Assembly: GCF_016802725.1 (NCBI RefSeq)
Contig: NC_052668.1
Span: 7,534,001-7,598,000, forward strand
Reading direction: 5' to 3'
Length of the DNA: 64,000 nucleotides
DNA from: Solenopsis invicta
Lineage: Eukaryota; Arthropoda; Insecta; Hymenoptera; Formicidae
Part shown: in pieces, positions 11,515 through 21,573 of the stretch
How the letters are laid out: every line of letters begins with the position of its first letter
Numbering within the stretch: position 1 is the first letter of the stretch
Translations under genes and position numbers: made by a program
The notes under the pieces: model-generated
Database searches by the model: none
What the model saw: only the letters and a program-made list of their open reading frames with translations
What the model was told of the DNA's origin: nothing

Positions 11515-13761
11515 TCACAAACATAACACCCATCCAATATACCTATCGACACCCCTCCCCTTACTTCTCCCTTTCCTCTTCTGCCTTTCTACTTTTATAC
11601 TTTTCCTTTTCCCTCCAAATTTAACTAACACCTTCTCTTTCCTTTCATCTAAACTATCGCTTTCTAACTTACTTATCCTTTCCTCTACACTTTCTCCTAA
11701 CTCCTTAAACCAGTCTTTTGTTATTTCGCATTCGCCCGTAAAATGCGCTAAACTATCTTTCCCTATCTAGCAGAATACGCAATTTCTTTCTTCCTCTTTT
11801 AACCAATATTTATTCTCTACCTCCATATTCCCACATCTCAATCTCATCAACGCTCTTATTCCTTCCTCAATTTTCCTTTCTCTCACTTCGCTTTCCTCCA
11901 AGTAACAAGGTATCCTGCTCCTATCCATGAATATTTTATATCTCTTATTATATTTAGCCTCTCTAATTCTACGCTCCTCCTCCTGCCGTTGTACATCCCT
12001 CTCTCTTTCCCTTAGTTCCTTAATTAAATCCCTCTCTATCCCTGGCATACCATCTATCGCTACAATCCCCCAGCCATTTCTATTATAATATTTTTCCCTC
12101 TCTCTTCCATATAAATCTTTCCATCCATCCTTCTTTTTTTCCAACCAGTACACTTTTACCCATCTCTCCTCTCCCATCTCTTCAATCTTTTCTTCATATT
12201 TTCTCGCTCTAATACCCCATTCTACTTTTTGCTTGTCCAACCCTAATTCTCGCGTAATCAAATATCTTGGTGTACAGAAATCTATTTTGAACATCCATCT
12301 TATATAATCTAGTGAAATCTTCTCTAGTTCCTTTCTTTCCTCCCAACCCCATAATTCTACCCCATAGGACATTACACTCTCTACCAAATACTTAAACAAC
12401 ATCCATCTCCTTATGAAATCCCCCCTACAGATCCTTTCTCCTAATCCCCATACCATATTAGCTGCCAATCTTCCTTTTCTCCTTAATTCCTTTATATGAT
12501 AATCATAATCTCCTCTCCTATTAAAATTGAAACCAAGATATTTGAATGTTTGCACCTCCTCGATTTCTTTCTTTCCCCATTCCCATTTCCTTTTCTTTTC
12601 CCTTCCATCTTTATTGAACACCATCATTTTCGATTTATTCGTATTTAGCTTTAAATTCCTCTCTTTTAAAAACCCTCCTAAAGTTCCCATCATGTCACAC
12701 ATAGCCTCCCTATTTTTCGCTAGTAATACTAAATCGTCCGCATACGCCAACATCCATACTCTATCCTTCCCTAGCTTCAGTCCCCCTATTCCTCTTTTCT
12801 CGAAACATTCATCCAAATCCGCAATATACAAATTAAAAAGCGACGGACTCAGAACACACCCCTGCCTTACACCTTTCTTTGTCTTGAACTCCTCCGATAA
12901 TCCTTCCTTCGTCCTAATTGCTGCTCTTGTGTCTCTATAAATTTCCTTCAACCTCTCTATTAGCCCTCCATTGATGTTTTTCTTCTCCAAAGTTTCCCAT
13001 AATGTCTTTCTGTTCACATTATCAAAAGCCGAGCTCAGATCGGTAAAAAAGGCATACACCTTTTTCCCTTTTTCCCCTGCTTTTCTCTCTCTCTGGATCA
13101 GGTGACTGAGAACAAAAATATTGTCCGTGGTCCTTCTACCTTTCCTAAAGCCACCTTGGCTCTCAGGCACTAAGGTCCCACGCTCAATCTCCACCTCCAG
13201 TATTTTCCTCAGAACTTCCGCGTAAATCTTATACGCCGTACATAGCAACGATATCCCTCTATAATCCATTTTCTCAGTGTCTCCTTTCTTATATATCGTT
13301 GCTATGACACTTTTCTTCCAGTCTTCCGGAATTCCGCTGCCTTTCCATATACACGTCAGCAAATCCGCTAACCTTCTCTTCACTTTTCCTCCTCCATATT
13401 TCCACGCCTCCATTGGAATTCCATCGAACCCTGCTGCCTTTCCTTTCTTCAATCTCTTTACTGCTCTCTCTATCTCCTCTATCTTCAGTCCCTGTTCTGC
13501 TTGTTCCATCTCCTCAAACTTCCTCACCTCGCTTTCCCTCTCCTCTTCTACTTCTTCTCCTCCGAGCAGTTCTTTGAAATGCTCCTTCCAGCTGTCCTTA
13601 CTTATCGTGTTTTCCATCCAGTTGCTCTTCCCTCTCTTCTTATTGATCACCTTCCACACTTCAGCCTCATTTTTCAATTTCTTGAGCTCCTTTTCTTCTC
13701 TCTCCTTCCATTTCTTCTTCCTCTCCTCCATATGCTCCTTAAATCTCCTTCTCTCTTCCAA
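11515..13761 (-). pseudogene. LINE ORF2, reverse transcriptase and C-terminal zinc knuckle
   Basis: The long open frame 13761-11767 (664 codons) is a LINE reverse transcriptase. Motifs in order: coiled, Lys/Glu-rich linker; GFDGIPMEAWK; YRGISLLCTAYKIYAEVL; ESQGGFRKGRRTTDNI; FFTDLSSAFDNV (catalytic Asp); GVRQGCVLSPSLFNLYI; MLAYADDLVLLA (YADD); KTKVFNKDG-type thumb; then a long C-terminal domain ending in RNCVFC. A TAG at 11767-11769 cuts the C-terminal knuckle after CxxC. The same frame continues past it through KDSLAHFTGEC, which supplies the His and last Cys, to a TGA at 11515-11517. This nonsense codon and the frameshift at 13785 are the only visible breaks in ORF2. Confidence 0.85.
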
Positions 13762-13784
13762 GAATCTTTCTCTACTCGACTTCC

Positions 13785-14819
13785 CTAATCTCCAGCCTTG
13801 TACAGTCTGTGTACTGTCCTTTTCTTCCTCGTGCAGCTCCTATCCCACCATTCCTTGTATCCTAGTTTCCTCTTTCTTCTTCTTCTTCTTACTCTTATCA
13901 TTGCATTTTTTACCAAATCTTTTAACACCTTCCATTTTTCTTCTATTGTGTTTTCATTTATCTCCTCTGCGTCTTCTCCTTCTGTCCTTTCCTTATATAA
14001 AACTATGTCCTCCTCCTTCCATCTGTAGCTCCATTCCTCTTCTTCTCTCCTCTCTTCTCCTCCTTCATACATCTCTTTTCCTCTGTCTTCCAGTATTTCT
14101 AACACCAGAGGCATGTGATCCGAGTCCGGCCTCCCTACAACCTTAAAACTATTTACAATTTCCATACAATAATCGTTCGCAATTACATAATCAATCGTAG
14201 AGCTGCCCTTTTCTCCTATATAAGTGTATTCGCCTTCCCTATCTCCTATCATTGTCCCATTCATAATATGCCCACCTATTTCCCCCACTAAATCTACTAG
14301 TTCTCTGCCCCTGCTGTTAATTACCTTATCTTTACTTTTCCTTACGACATTCCATCCTTCTTCGTCATTACCTCCTTCTAAACCAATTCTTGCGTTAAAA
14401 TCCCCTCCTACCACTATATACTCCTCTTTATTCTCTTCTACCACTTTTTCTATTATCCTTCTTATCGTTTCCCAATTTCTTGTGACATAAACTGCTACTA
14501 TTATATAATCTTTCTCACCTTCCTCCCCCTTGATTTTTATTACAACCACCGCATCCTCCTCCTCCCGATTCAAATTTAATTTATCTTCTTTCCAGTCTTT
14601 CCTTATCCCTACAATAAATCCCCCCATTGCTCTACCTTTCTTTTTTACCCTTTTTGCGTAACTACACATCCACCTGTGCGTCGTCGGTAACTTTCCCTTA
14701 ATTTTCTCCCACCCCTTTTCTTCTACCCAGGTTTCAATTAAACAGACATACTCCATGTCCCCTACAAATTTCCAAAATTCCATATCTTGCCTCCATATTC
14801 CTGCTATGTTCCAAAACAT
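13785..14819 (-). pseudogene. LINE ORF2, endonuclease domain
   Basis: 344 codons from an ATG at 14819. It shows the apurinic/apyrimidinic endonuclease fold used to nick target DNA: MFWNIAGIWRQ at the start, CLIETWVEEKGW, YIVVGGDFNARIG (the GDFNA box), SSTIDYVIAN and GRPDSDHMPLVL (the SDH box with the catalytic His). After a basic segment (RRRRRKRKLGYKEWWD) it runs into TAG at 13785-13787, while the homologous continuation LGKSSRERFLEERR is one frame over. A single small indel at about 13785 therefore separates it from the RT frame. ORF2 would otherwise be continuous. Confidence 0.85.
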
Positions 14820-14875
14820 AAAACTTTTGATTTCCCTTTTATTCCTCTCTGCTTTCCCCCCTTCCCCTTCTTGGC

Positions 14876-15881
14876 TTACTCGAAATTTGTACTATTTTCC
14901 CTCTCCCATTCCCTCCCCCCTTCCTCTTTCGCTACCCTATCCTTATCTATCTCTTCCTCTATCTCACCCCAGCTTCTCCAAGTATTTCCTATTTTGACTC
15001 TCCCCGTTCCTATCTTCACCTCCACCCCCCTCCCTCTTTGTTCCCTTTTCCATTTATGTATTCTTTCCTGTATCTTTCTCTTTTCCCACGATAAATCATT
15101 TTCTATATATATCTTTCCTCCTCTTAGCTTACTCTTATTTGCCATAATTTCCCACTTTTTATCCTCCCCCTCTACTTTTGCTATTACTACTGCCTTATTA
15201 ATTCTACACTTCTTTATCTATTTCTTATACACTCTATTCCTAGTTCTTTCTCTATAAACTTTTCCACCCATGTTACCTTGTTCCCCTTCACCTCTTTTAT
15301 CTTATCTCCTAAATCTTTAATTACGAAGTTATTCCGCCTTTCCTCTCTCTCCTTCTCAGTCACCCATTTCCTTACTTTACTAACCTCTCTTTCGCTTAGC
15401 CTACTACATTCGCTTCCCCGCGTCCTCCAGCTTCCTCCGCTCCTAGAACTTCCCTCCTCCCCTTCCCCGCTCCTCGAACCGTTCAACTCCCCCTCATTCA
15501 TCGACTCCTTTATATTTGCCTTCTGTCTCTCTACGCTATCTAATCTTTCCTTCATATTCTTAAACCTTTCTTCCCATTCCCTTTCTCTAACTCTAGCTCT
15601 TTCCACCGACTCACGTAATTTCTTCACCTCTTCCTTTAATTCTTTAACCTCTCTTAGCCATACTCCTTTAAATTCTTTCCAATCGCTTCCTCTGCCCCCG
15701 TCATCTTAAAAGTAATCTTCTTACCGCTCGCGTTATCCTCCGTCACTAACTTTCTTTGTCTTAAGTCCTTACTTCCTACCTTACCGGCCTCATTTCCAGC
15801 TCCCGCCTTTCCCGGTGCCATAACCTCAACTCTGAGCCTTCCTACAATTCGCTGTATCTCCTCTAAACTATACTTCTCCAC
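14876..15881 (-). pseudogene. LINE ORF1 (RNA-binding, coiled coil), broken
   Basis: Three adjoining open blocks on the minus strand. 15881-15654 starts MEKYSLEEIQRIVG. 15653-15214 holds a long coiled coil (VKELKEEVKKLRESVERARVR and onward), a Gly/Ser-rich linker and EKEREERRNNFVIKDL. 15210-14876 contains INKAVVIAKVEGEDKKWEIM and a basic tail. Coiled coil followed by a nucleic-acid-binding domain is the usual ORF1 plan; ORF1 protein coats the LINE RNA. Frame changes at about 15655 and 15210 break it. It lies directly upstream of ORF2 at 14819. Confidence 0.7.
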
Positions 15882-16050
15882 TCTCCCTCCAATTTTCCTT
15901 CCTCCTTCTATTCACCTCTCCACGTACTCACTCCCCTACCTTTCCCCTCATGCTTATTCTACTAATTGCTCTATGCTAAATCACACGCTCACGCTTCTCC
16001 GTCCATTCACTCATGCGCCCTCTAACCAAGTCCCGCCCTCTAACCAAGTC

Positions 16051-16068
16051 CGAGTCCTGGCATGATTT
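16051..16068. repeat. Right target-site duplication of the nested LINE
   Basis: Exact copy of 11166-11183 (CGAGTCCTGGCATGATTT). Confidence 0.95.
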
Positions 16069-16396
16069 GGAAACCGTGTTCAAACTAGCGCTCGGGCAAA
16101 CGTACGAGCAGCACTAGAAACCCTTCGATCGGTTCGCTGAACCCGTTGGCTAGATACACGCGTCCGGTAGCCGGCTGCCGTTCGCACGCCCGCCGTTGGA
16201 GGCAGTCGGCGGTGGCGGGATTAATGAATGACGCCTCGGAGCCAGAGTCCAGCAGGATGGTCAGCTTGATATTCCCGACTGCGAGACGTATGTGTGGCCG
16301 CGGAGTTAAAGTTATGCGGAGAACCGAGCGCGGCGGTGTTGTCTCCGGTCCCAGACGCGTTTTCCGACGGTGGATAACAGTCTCGCGTATAGACAT
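16069..16396 (-). pseudogene. Gypsy zinc-knuckle/protease remnant
   Basis: The minus-strand frame includes KLTILLDSGSEASFINPATADCL, the retropepsin active site DSG with flanking hydrophobics, and VYLANGFSEPIEGFLVLLVRLPER. Just upstream (about 16480-16397) a degenerate Cys-His knuckle is visible: C-W-R-Y, H, then C, followed by FCSQCGK. A stop after LPER precedes the LINE insertion. The rest of the protease (LDIDMIFGVDVMARARLIIP) resumes at 11165 on the far side of the LINE. Confidence 0.8.
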
Positions 16397-17124
16397 CCTT
16401 ACCGCACTGCGAGCAAAACTTTTTGGCTATACGACGGCAGTCAATACGAGTGTGCTCGCGCTGCTTATAACGCCAGCAATACTCGTTTTTATCATACGCG
16501 GCGGCGGCGTTACTCGCGGACGGCTTGGGAACAGGCTAACGTTCGTGATTTTGGGCTTGTATCAGCTCAAACTCCTCAGCGTCGCGTAGTAGTTCGGCGG
16601 TGCGGCGTATGTGCTCGCGTCGTACGTATAGCTTGTACCGCAGGTGCATATTTTCGTAGAGGAGATCGAGCTGCTCCTCTTCCGCGTACTCTCCGGCGCA
16701 ACGCATCATCGTAAGCATACCGGTCGCGTACTTACGATATGCCTCTTCGGTACCTTGCATGCACAATTGGATGTCTCGCTGTAATTTTGCTGTGTATCGT
16801 CGCGGTAGGTAATAGTCGCGGAAATCTTCCACGAACGAATTCCAGTCACCCTACGCGGACCGGTTGTTGCGACCACAACAGTGCGTCGCCGTGCAACATC
16901 TCGGGTAGGCCGCGGAGAAGCTGCAGGCCTATAAAACCGTACGCTTTGAAGCTCTTTGACGCGTTCGACAAAAACTATCAGATCTTTGCCATCAAAGTGG
17001 CATCTCCATTTCCTAATTTGATTAATCGTCTTAGAGCGGTTTTTCTCGGTTCGGCGTCGGAAGTGTCGACGTCGGAAGTGTCGACGTCGGAAGTGTCGAC
17101 GTGTATTTCCGGCGAATTCGGCAT
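16397..17124 (-). pseudogene. Gypsy gag remnant
   Basis: The minus-strand ATG at 17122-17124 begins MPNSPEIH followed by three exact VDTSD repeats (15-bp DNA unit at about 17058-17103). After stops the capsid-like part is recognisable: LITFVERVKELQ-type and LLRGLPEMLHGDALLW in other frames, then an open block 16832-16536 with MEDFRDYYLPRRYTAKLQRDI, GTEEAYRKYATGMLTMMR, LYENMHLRYKLYVRREHIRRTAELLRDAEEFE. Gag forms the particle core. Several stops and frame changes make it non-functional. Confidence 0.75.
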
Positions 17125-17316
17125 ATCTAACTCGGGGCGAAACTCAGGAAGCAGGACACAATATTCGTTTAGACAGCGACATATCTAATCGACGATACCA
17201 ATTGTATCTAGTTCAGTCAATTCGCTCAAGCTGGCGGATTAATATTTCTCCGCCAAGGCGGTAAATCCAGCTTCTCGGCATTCCTTGCGCGGTCTAATTC
17301 CTTCCGGACGTAATCG

Positions 17317-17334
17317 GTCCCTGTTCGAGCGCCA
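17317..17334 (-). other. Primer-binding site, tRNA-Lys type
   Basis: Directly inside the 5' LTR, the minus strand reads TGGCGCTCGAACAGGGAC. It starts with TGG as expected for pairing with a tRNA CCA end, and differs by one base from the well-known tRNA-Lys(UUU) primer site. The tRNA identity in this insect is inferred. Confidence 0.85.
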
Positions 17335-18318
17335 TATAACAACCCTGTTTCGCGCACGGACGGTGGTCAGACGGAAACGAGGGCGCGAAGGGTCGCAGAA
17401 GGAATTAGACTAGTCGTTGCAAGTAATAACTATAGGTGTTTATTAAATGAAGAATAAGTGTATAACAAAATAGTAAATGAAAGATCATATGGCGGTAATA
17501 AATAAGAAACTAAATAATACGGTTGAAGAGAAATAAAAGATCGTAATACTGTAACAAAATAAGAAGAGATAATATAAAATAATATAAACGCGTGAATAGA
17601 CATGACAATTTATATTCGGGAACGGAAATAAAAATAGGGAATCAGCTATTTACAGTGTCGCGGAACGTGTTTCGCGGAACGTGTTTCGCGGAAAAGTCTC
17701 GAGGCCTTTTCTCGGAATCGTGTCGTCACGGATTCCCGAGACGACAGTTTTGTGTGGTAGCACCGGACTCAGGATGCGGTAACGGATCGCCTTGCGTCAA
17801 TTGGCTTAACAGGGCCCAAGCTGTCTTGAGACCGTTGTAATGGCGAGGATGTCGAAATGAAACGAATCGGATCGGTTTCGGAAAGTTGAGAGTCAAATGG
17901 CTTGACGGAGATCGCGGCGCTCGATCTCTTCCTCGACTTGATGATCTTCTGTTGGTCAAGCCGGTCAGAAGCGGAAAAGGTAATTTCTCATGGCGATCTC
18001 AGCCTTTATACACTCGAGAATCAAAAGAAGGGGATGTGCGGAGAGCAAGCGGAGGCAGCATTCCCGCCACTCAATCTCAAGTATCTCGGGCCGGGTCACG
18101 TGCGCGCGCGTGGCAACGGACGGCAACAGAACTAGAGTGCGTGCGGGCGGAGAGATTCAAAGCGCGAATGCGTTCGAATGCTCGCTCGCTAGAGATGCCT
18201 GATTAATTTATTTGGCGTGTAGCGCCGATTTTCTTTGCCGTCCGGCGGATGTTCGGCCAGACGGCTTGGACGGTGGACGATCCGGGGGAGAGGGGGTGTT
18301 GGAAGGCGGTTCGTTACA
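17335..18318 (-). repeat. 5' LTR of the Gypsy element
   Basis: 984 bp. On the plus strand it starts TATAAC (usual TG changed to TA) and ends TCGTTACA, homologous throughout to 7071-8214. A minus-strand TATA box is recognisable (CTCGAGTGTATAAAGGC). The adjoining primer site marks this as the 5' LTR. Confidence 0.88.
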
Positions 18319-18322
18319 AACA

Positions 18323-19004
18323 ACAAAAGAAGTTACAGGTTCATCATGATACTATTGATAAAACAGAAAGTAGAAAATCCTTATCTCCTTATATCAAATA
18401 CGCTTAAAACAAAGTCTGTAATAATAGAACAAAATTTATGATAACATATCGTTGTCTAAATAAACATACAGACGAAATTGATAAGCAATTTCAAAATATT
18501 GTTACGCAGCATTTATAAGATTTCCCTCTCCGAAAAAATTGTAAAAAATTTATTGCAAAAAATAATATCTTACACAGGGAGGATCAGGTAACTCATTCTA
18601 GGATTTCGACACCAATTTTTTTTTATTATTCTGGAGACGAAAAAAAAGTTTATGTCTACCGACGTTTGATCGAATAGGTCTTAGTTTCGGAACAATAAAT
18701 TTGTGAAAATTGGCCATAATCAAAGCGCACCATATAAGCCTTCTTCGTCGGTAACTGTTCTTCTCACCAGCGCAGTTCGCTTCGTGAGTTAAGTGCTTGC
18801 CTCATAATCGTAAAAACCGAATTCGCTCTCGGAGGTGACCAATCTTTTTTTTAAATAAATGTTTTTATTGATGTTTAAATATTTTAATGATATTAATATA
18901 ATATATAAATTTTTGAAATAGGAAATTTAATTTAATATTACATTTTAAATAGTAATATAAGTTTAATCTGAAGAGAATTTTAATTCAAGTAATAATATTT
19001 GAAA
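18323..19004. other. Intronic sequence with no clear feature
   Basis: AT-rich MED17 intron. A GC-richer stretch at about 18720-18840 matches no family I can name. Nothing else supported. Confidence 0.5.
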
Positions 19005-20870
19005 TAATAAATAAGTAATAAACAATATATAAGTCACTTGTAATGAATAACATAAAAGCAACGTATCTAAAGTAACACCAAATTTGGATTATTTCTTGAA
19101 CTTCGAATTTCAAACTTTCTTTTATGCAAAATAGTATTATATAATAGAACATTAAAGAGAAATAGATTTTTCTTAATACCATGGTGAAGTAAAAATGATC
19201 ATTTTTGACACTTTTCTAAAAAAATCTGACGTGATAGAGCAATTTGCTTACCAGATTCGTGTTCAACACGCAAAAATACATAGAAAATGGTAACATTTGT
19301 TCAAACAATAGAAAAAAAATCTAAAAACAGCGTACAACAACCTGCGTTTGTCCGAGCACGGACGAGCTCAGGAAAGCCAGGGCTCGAAGAGAGGTTGCCG
19401 GTTTAATTAATTCTGAGATCGAGAGTGCGTATAAAAAAATGTGAGTTTATTGCAAATGAAATATAAATGATATAGAGGAAGCGCGGTATTTACAGTTGCG
19501 GCGATGGTTATGTACAAAGTTTTATTTCCGTCAGGCTTGTGGCCGGTGCGGTATCGATAGCTTTATCACACTTGTTCGTTACGGCGTGTATTCTTTGCGA
19601 TGTTTCCTTTGGCGGTTGGACGGCCCCCGGTGGGCGCGGATTGGGGCGCTACGTAGACGGCGCGCCGGTACTCTTCCCGGAATTTGGTCTTGCGACAGGT
19701 GATTCCGGGATTCCCTTAGTAGGGAATCCTTGCTCGCGCGCCGGTGTCGGCTGCCTCGAGATCTCTCGATGGAGGCAAAGATCACTCTACCCCTTGGGTG
19801 GTAGTCGTTACCGCGGACTCTGAGGCGGAAGGAGATTTGGCGGAATCGTTGAGATCTCTCGACAGTGGCAGAGCTCGCTCTACCGCTCAGATTCCTCGGG
19901 TATTCGGAAAACGGGTTCGGAAATCGCTGAGATCTCAGCGGTGACAGAGCTCGCTCTACCACACGAATTTCCTAGGTCTGGCTTAGAAGCTGGATCAGGA
20001 AAGAGTTCATCTCTCCGCAAGATCGTCCGCCTTTTATACCTCGATCTTGGAGAGTTAAAGATGTTCAGGTGGAGTTCGGTTCTTCTCGGAATACAGCATC
20101 TCCGCTGATCGATCTGATATCGTGCTCCGAGATCGATCTGATATCGTGCTCTTGCTCGCGCACACGTCTCTTCGTCGCTCCAAGGCCAAGAACGTGCGGT
20201 TCAATGCGCGTGCGCGCGAAGTTCGTACAATTAATGGCGCGTTCGTTGAGCCGTACAAACGCGCGTGTATATAACGTTTATTGGCGCATAGCGCCTGTTT
20301 GTCTGTCCGGCGGGTGTTTGGCTGGACAAGGGGGCGATTCGTGGCCCCAGGAGGAAACGATGCAGAAGCGCATCGTTACAACAGCGCTCTGTGTTATGAG
20401 AAATCATCACTTTCAACCCTTTATATCTCCAAAACCGCGCTTATGCTCATCTTAAAATTTTTCTACAATTAATGTTCTATTATATAGTATTATTTTGCAT
20501 AAAAAAAATTTGAAATTCGAGGTTCAAAAAATGGGCCAAAAAACAAGTCTTTTGATGTTATTATTTAATTAGAAATAATATTTCTAATTAAAAAACAGTA
20601 TTTTAAATTTCTAATTTTCAAAATAATTAATCGTAGAAGAAAAATAAACAAACATATAAATGTGAATGTGAATATTTTTATTACAAAATTCAGTTATTCT
20701 AGTATTACGGATTTATTACAAAATTAAATTATTTTGATGCGGAACAATTACTTGGATGATAAACATCAAAAAAGCATTTAAAGCATATAAATGTAAACAG
20801 TTTGAAAATTTAGATACGTTGCCTTTATATGTTATTCATTACAAATAACTTATATATTATTATATACAAG
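19005..20870. repeat. Hairpin element split by a solo LTR
   Basis: The left arm at about 19005-19165 (with CTTGTAATGAATAACATAAA, GCAACGTATCTAAA and TATGCAAAATAGTATTATAT) is repeated in inverted orientation at about 20450-20870, where the right arm has an extra AT-rich insertion near 20560-20800. The loop is interrupted by the solo LTR at 19331-20380. No transposase ORF was found; this is probably an old hairpin MITE. Confidence 0.65.
19331..20380 (-). mobile_element. Solo LTR, same family as 54573-56639
   Basis: 1050 bp ending in TCGTTACA, starting CGTACAACAACC where the other copy has TGTAAAACAACT, and flanked by ACAG at 19327-19330 and 20381-20384 (4-bp duplication). On the minus strand GAGGTATAAAAGGCGG provides a TATA box, which fixes the orientation. 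There are no internal genes and no second LTR, so this is a solo LTR left by recombination. The family is inferred to be LTR-type with 4-bp duplication (Gypsy-like). Confidence 0.82.
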
Positions 20871-21118
20871 GTGACTCAAAAAAACATATTGGTCCCAAAG
20901 CTGGCATATTCGTAATCAAACTCTGAGACGATTTTTCCTTTCGCAAAAATTTGTCTGGAGCTTAGTTTTCAAGTTACAAGAAAAATTAATTAGCGTATGA
21001 CAGAGCGGATAGTGGTAGACAGGGGCGGCGCGACTCACTGTTACACGACGGTGTTTCCGTGAGGTGCCTCTTGCGCTCAAATGACTGACAAAAGTACACG
21101 AACAGCACATTCCTATTT

Positions 21119-21135
<17 letters not shown>
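20871..21135 (+). repeat. Dispersed ~260-bp repeat, copy 1
   Basis: A segment from CATATTGGTCCCAAAGCTGG to GCACATTCCTATTTAAACT is repeated in inverted orientation at 32840-33100 with high similarity, including GACAGGGGCGGCGCGACTCA. Both copies abut a TC/GA-rich tract. It may be the end of a non-autonomous element; no coding sequence was seen. Confidence 0.7.
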
Positions 21136-21149
<14 letters not shown>

Positions 21150-21573
21150 TTCGCTCTTTGCAATGTGAGTACCTGTGGTAGCGCTTCAATTTTGTTCTGC
21201 TATTTTCTCGCCTCTTTTCTGCCGCCTTTTGCCCTACGGGGCTGCCTGTTGCAGCTTACTTGGTCAAGGCCTCCTCTACTTGACTCCTGCTCTCGTGGTG
21301 AGTGCATCTGGGCCGTCTCTGCTTCATTTTTGCGGTTTGATGTGCTGCTTTCGTCGTTCTAACCTCTCTTTCTGGGTCGGCTTTTTTTCGCTCTGCGCTT
21401 GCGCTGCGGGTTGGTTCGTTCGCCTGGCGTTCCAAGACTACTGCGGCTGGAACCTCTCTGTGAGTCGGCGTTCCAAAACTACGACGACTGAGACCTCTCT
21501 CCGACTCGGCGTTCCGACACGCATCAACGGCTGTCCTTTCTCTGATTAGTCATTCTGAACCGATCGTCCAATC

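Larger units (their letters stand above)
11184..16050 (-). mobile_element. Full-length-looking LINE nested in the Gypsy element
   Basis: 4867-bp non-LTR retrotransposon with ORF1 and an endonuclease/RT ORF2, inserted with an exact 18-bp duplication. The 5' end (right side) starts with two tandem copies of a 17-bp unit GACTTGGTTAGAGGGCG. The 3' end carries an AT-rich (TATAAATA)-type tail instead of poly(A). ORF2 has an apurinic-type endonuclease N-terminus and a C-terminal CxxC-H-C knuckle. A second, much more decayed copy of the same family lies at 52661-57310. The clade is not assigned with certainty. Confidence 0.9.
7071..18318 (-). mobile_element. Ty3/Gypsy LTR retrotransposon, two LTRs, dead, carrying a nested LINE
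   Basis: Complete element in minus orientation (sense to MED17). Two LTRs (7071-8214 and 17335-18318) both begin with T(G/A)TAAC and end in GTTACA, and are flanked by the 4-bp duplication AACA at 7067-7070 and 18319-18322. Internal order on the minus strand is primer-binding site, gag with zinc-knuckle remnant, protease, RT, RNase H, integrase, polypurine tract. The LTR-RT-RNaseH-integrase order defines Ty3/Gypsy. A 4867-bp LINE (11184-16050) interrupts the protease region. Multiple frameshifts, stops and an integrase deletion make it defective. No env-like gene was seen. Confidence 0.9.

Noticed and set aside
13277..14146. 289-codon plus-strand open frame, Ser/Leu/Phe-rich
   Set aside because: Antisense of the purine-rich LINE ORF2; composition is the complement of Lys/Glu codons.
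14787..15709. Plus-strand hydrophobic open frames (looked like membrane proteins)
   Set aside because: Antisense of LINE ORF1; TTC/CTT-rich codons give false transmembrane segments.
18985..19182. 65-codon minus-strand hydrophobic open frame
   Set aside because: It is the arm of a hairpin repeat; the matching arm at 20.45-20.87 kb does not keep the frame.
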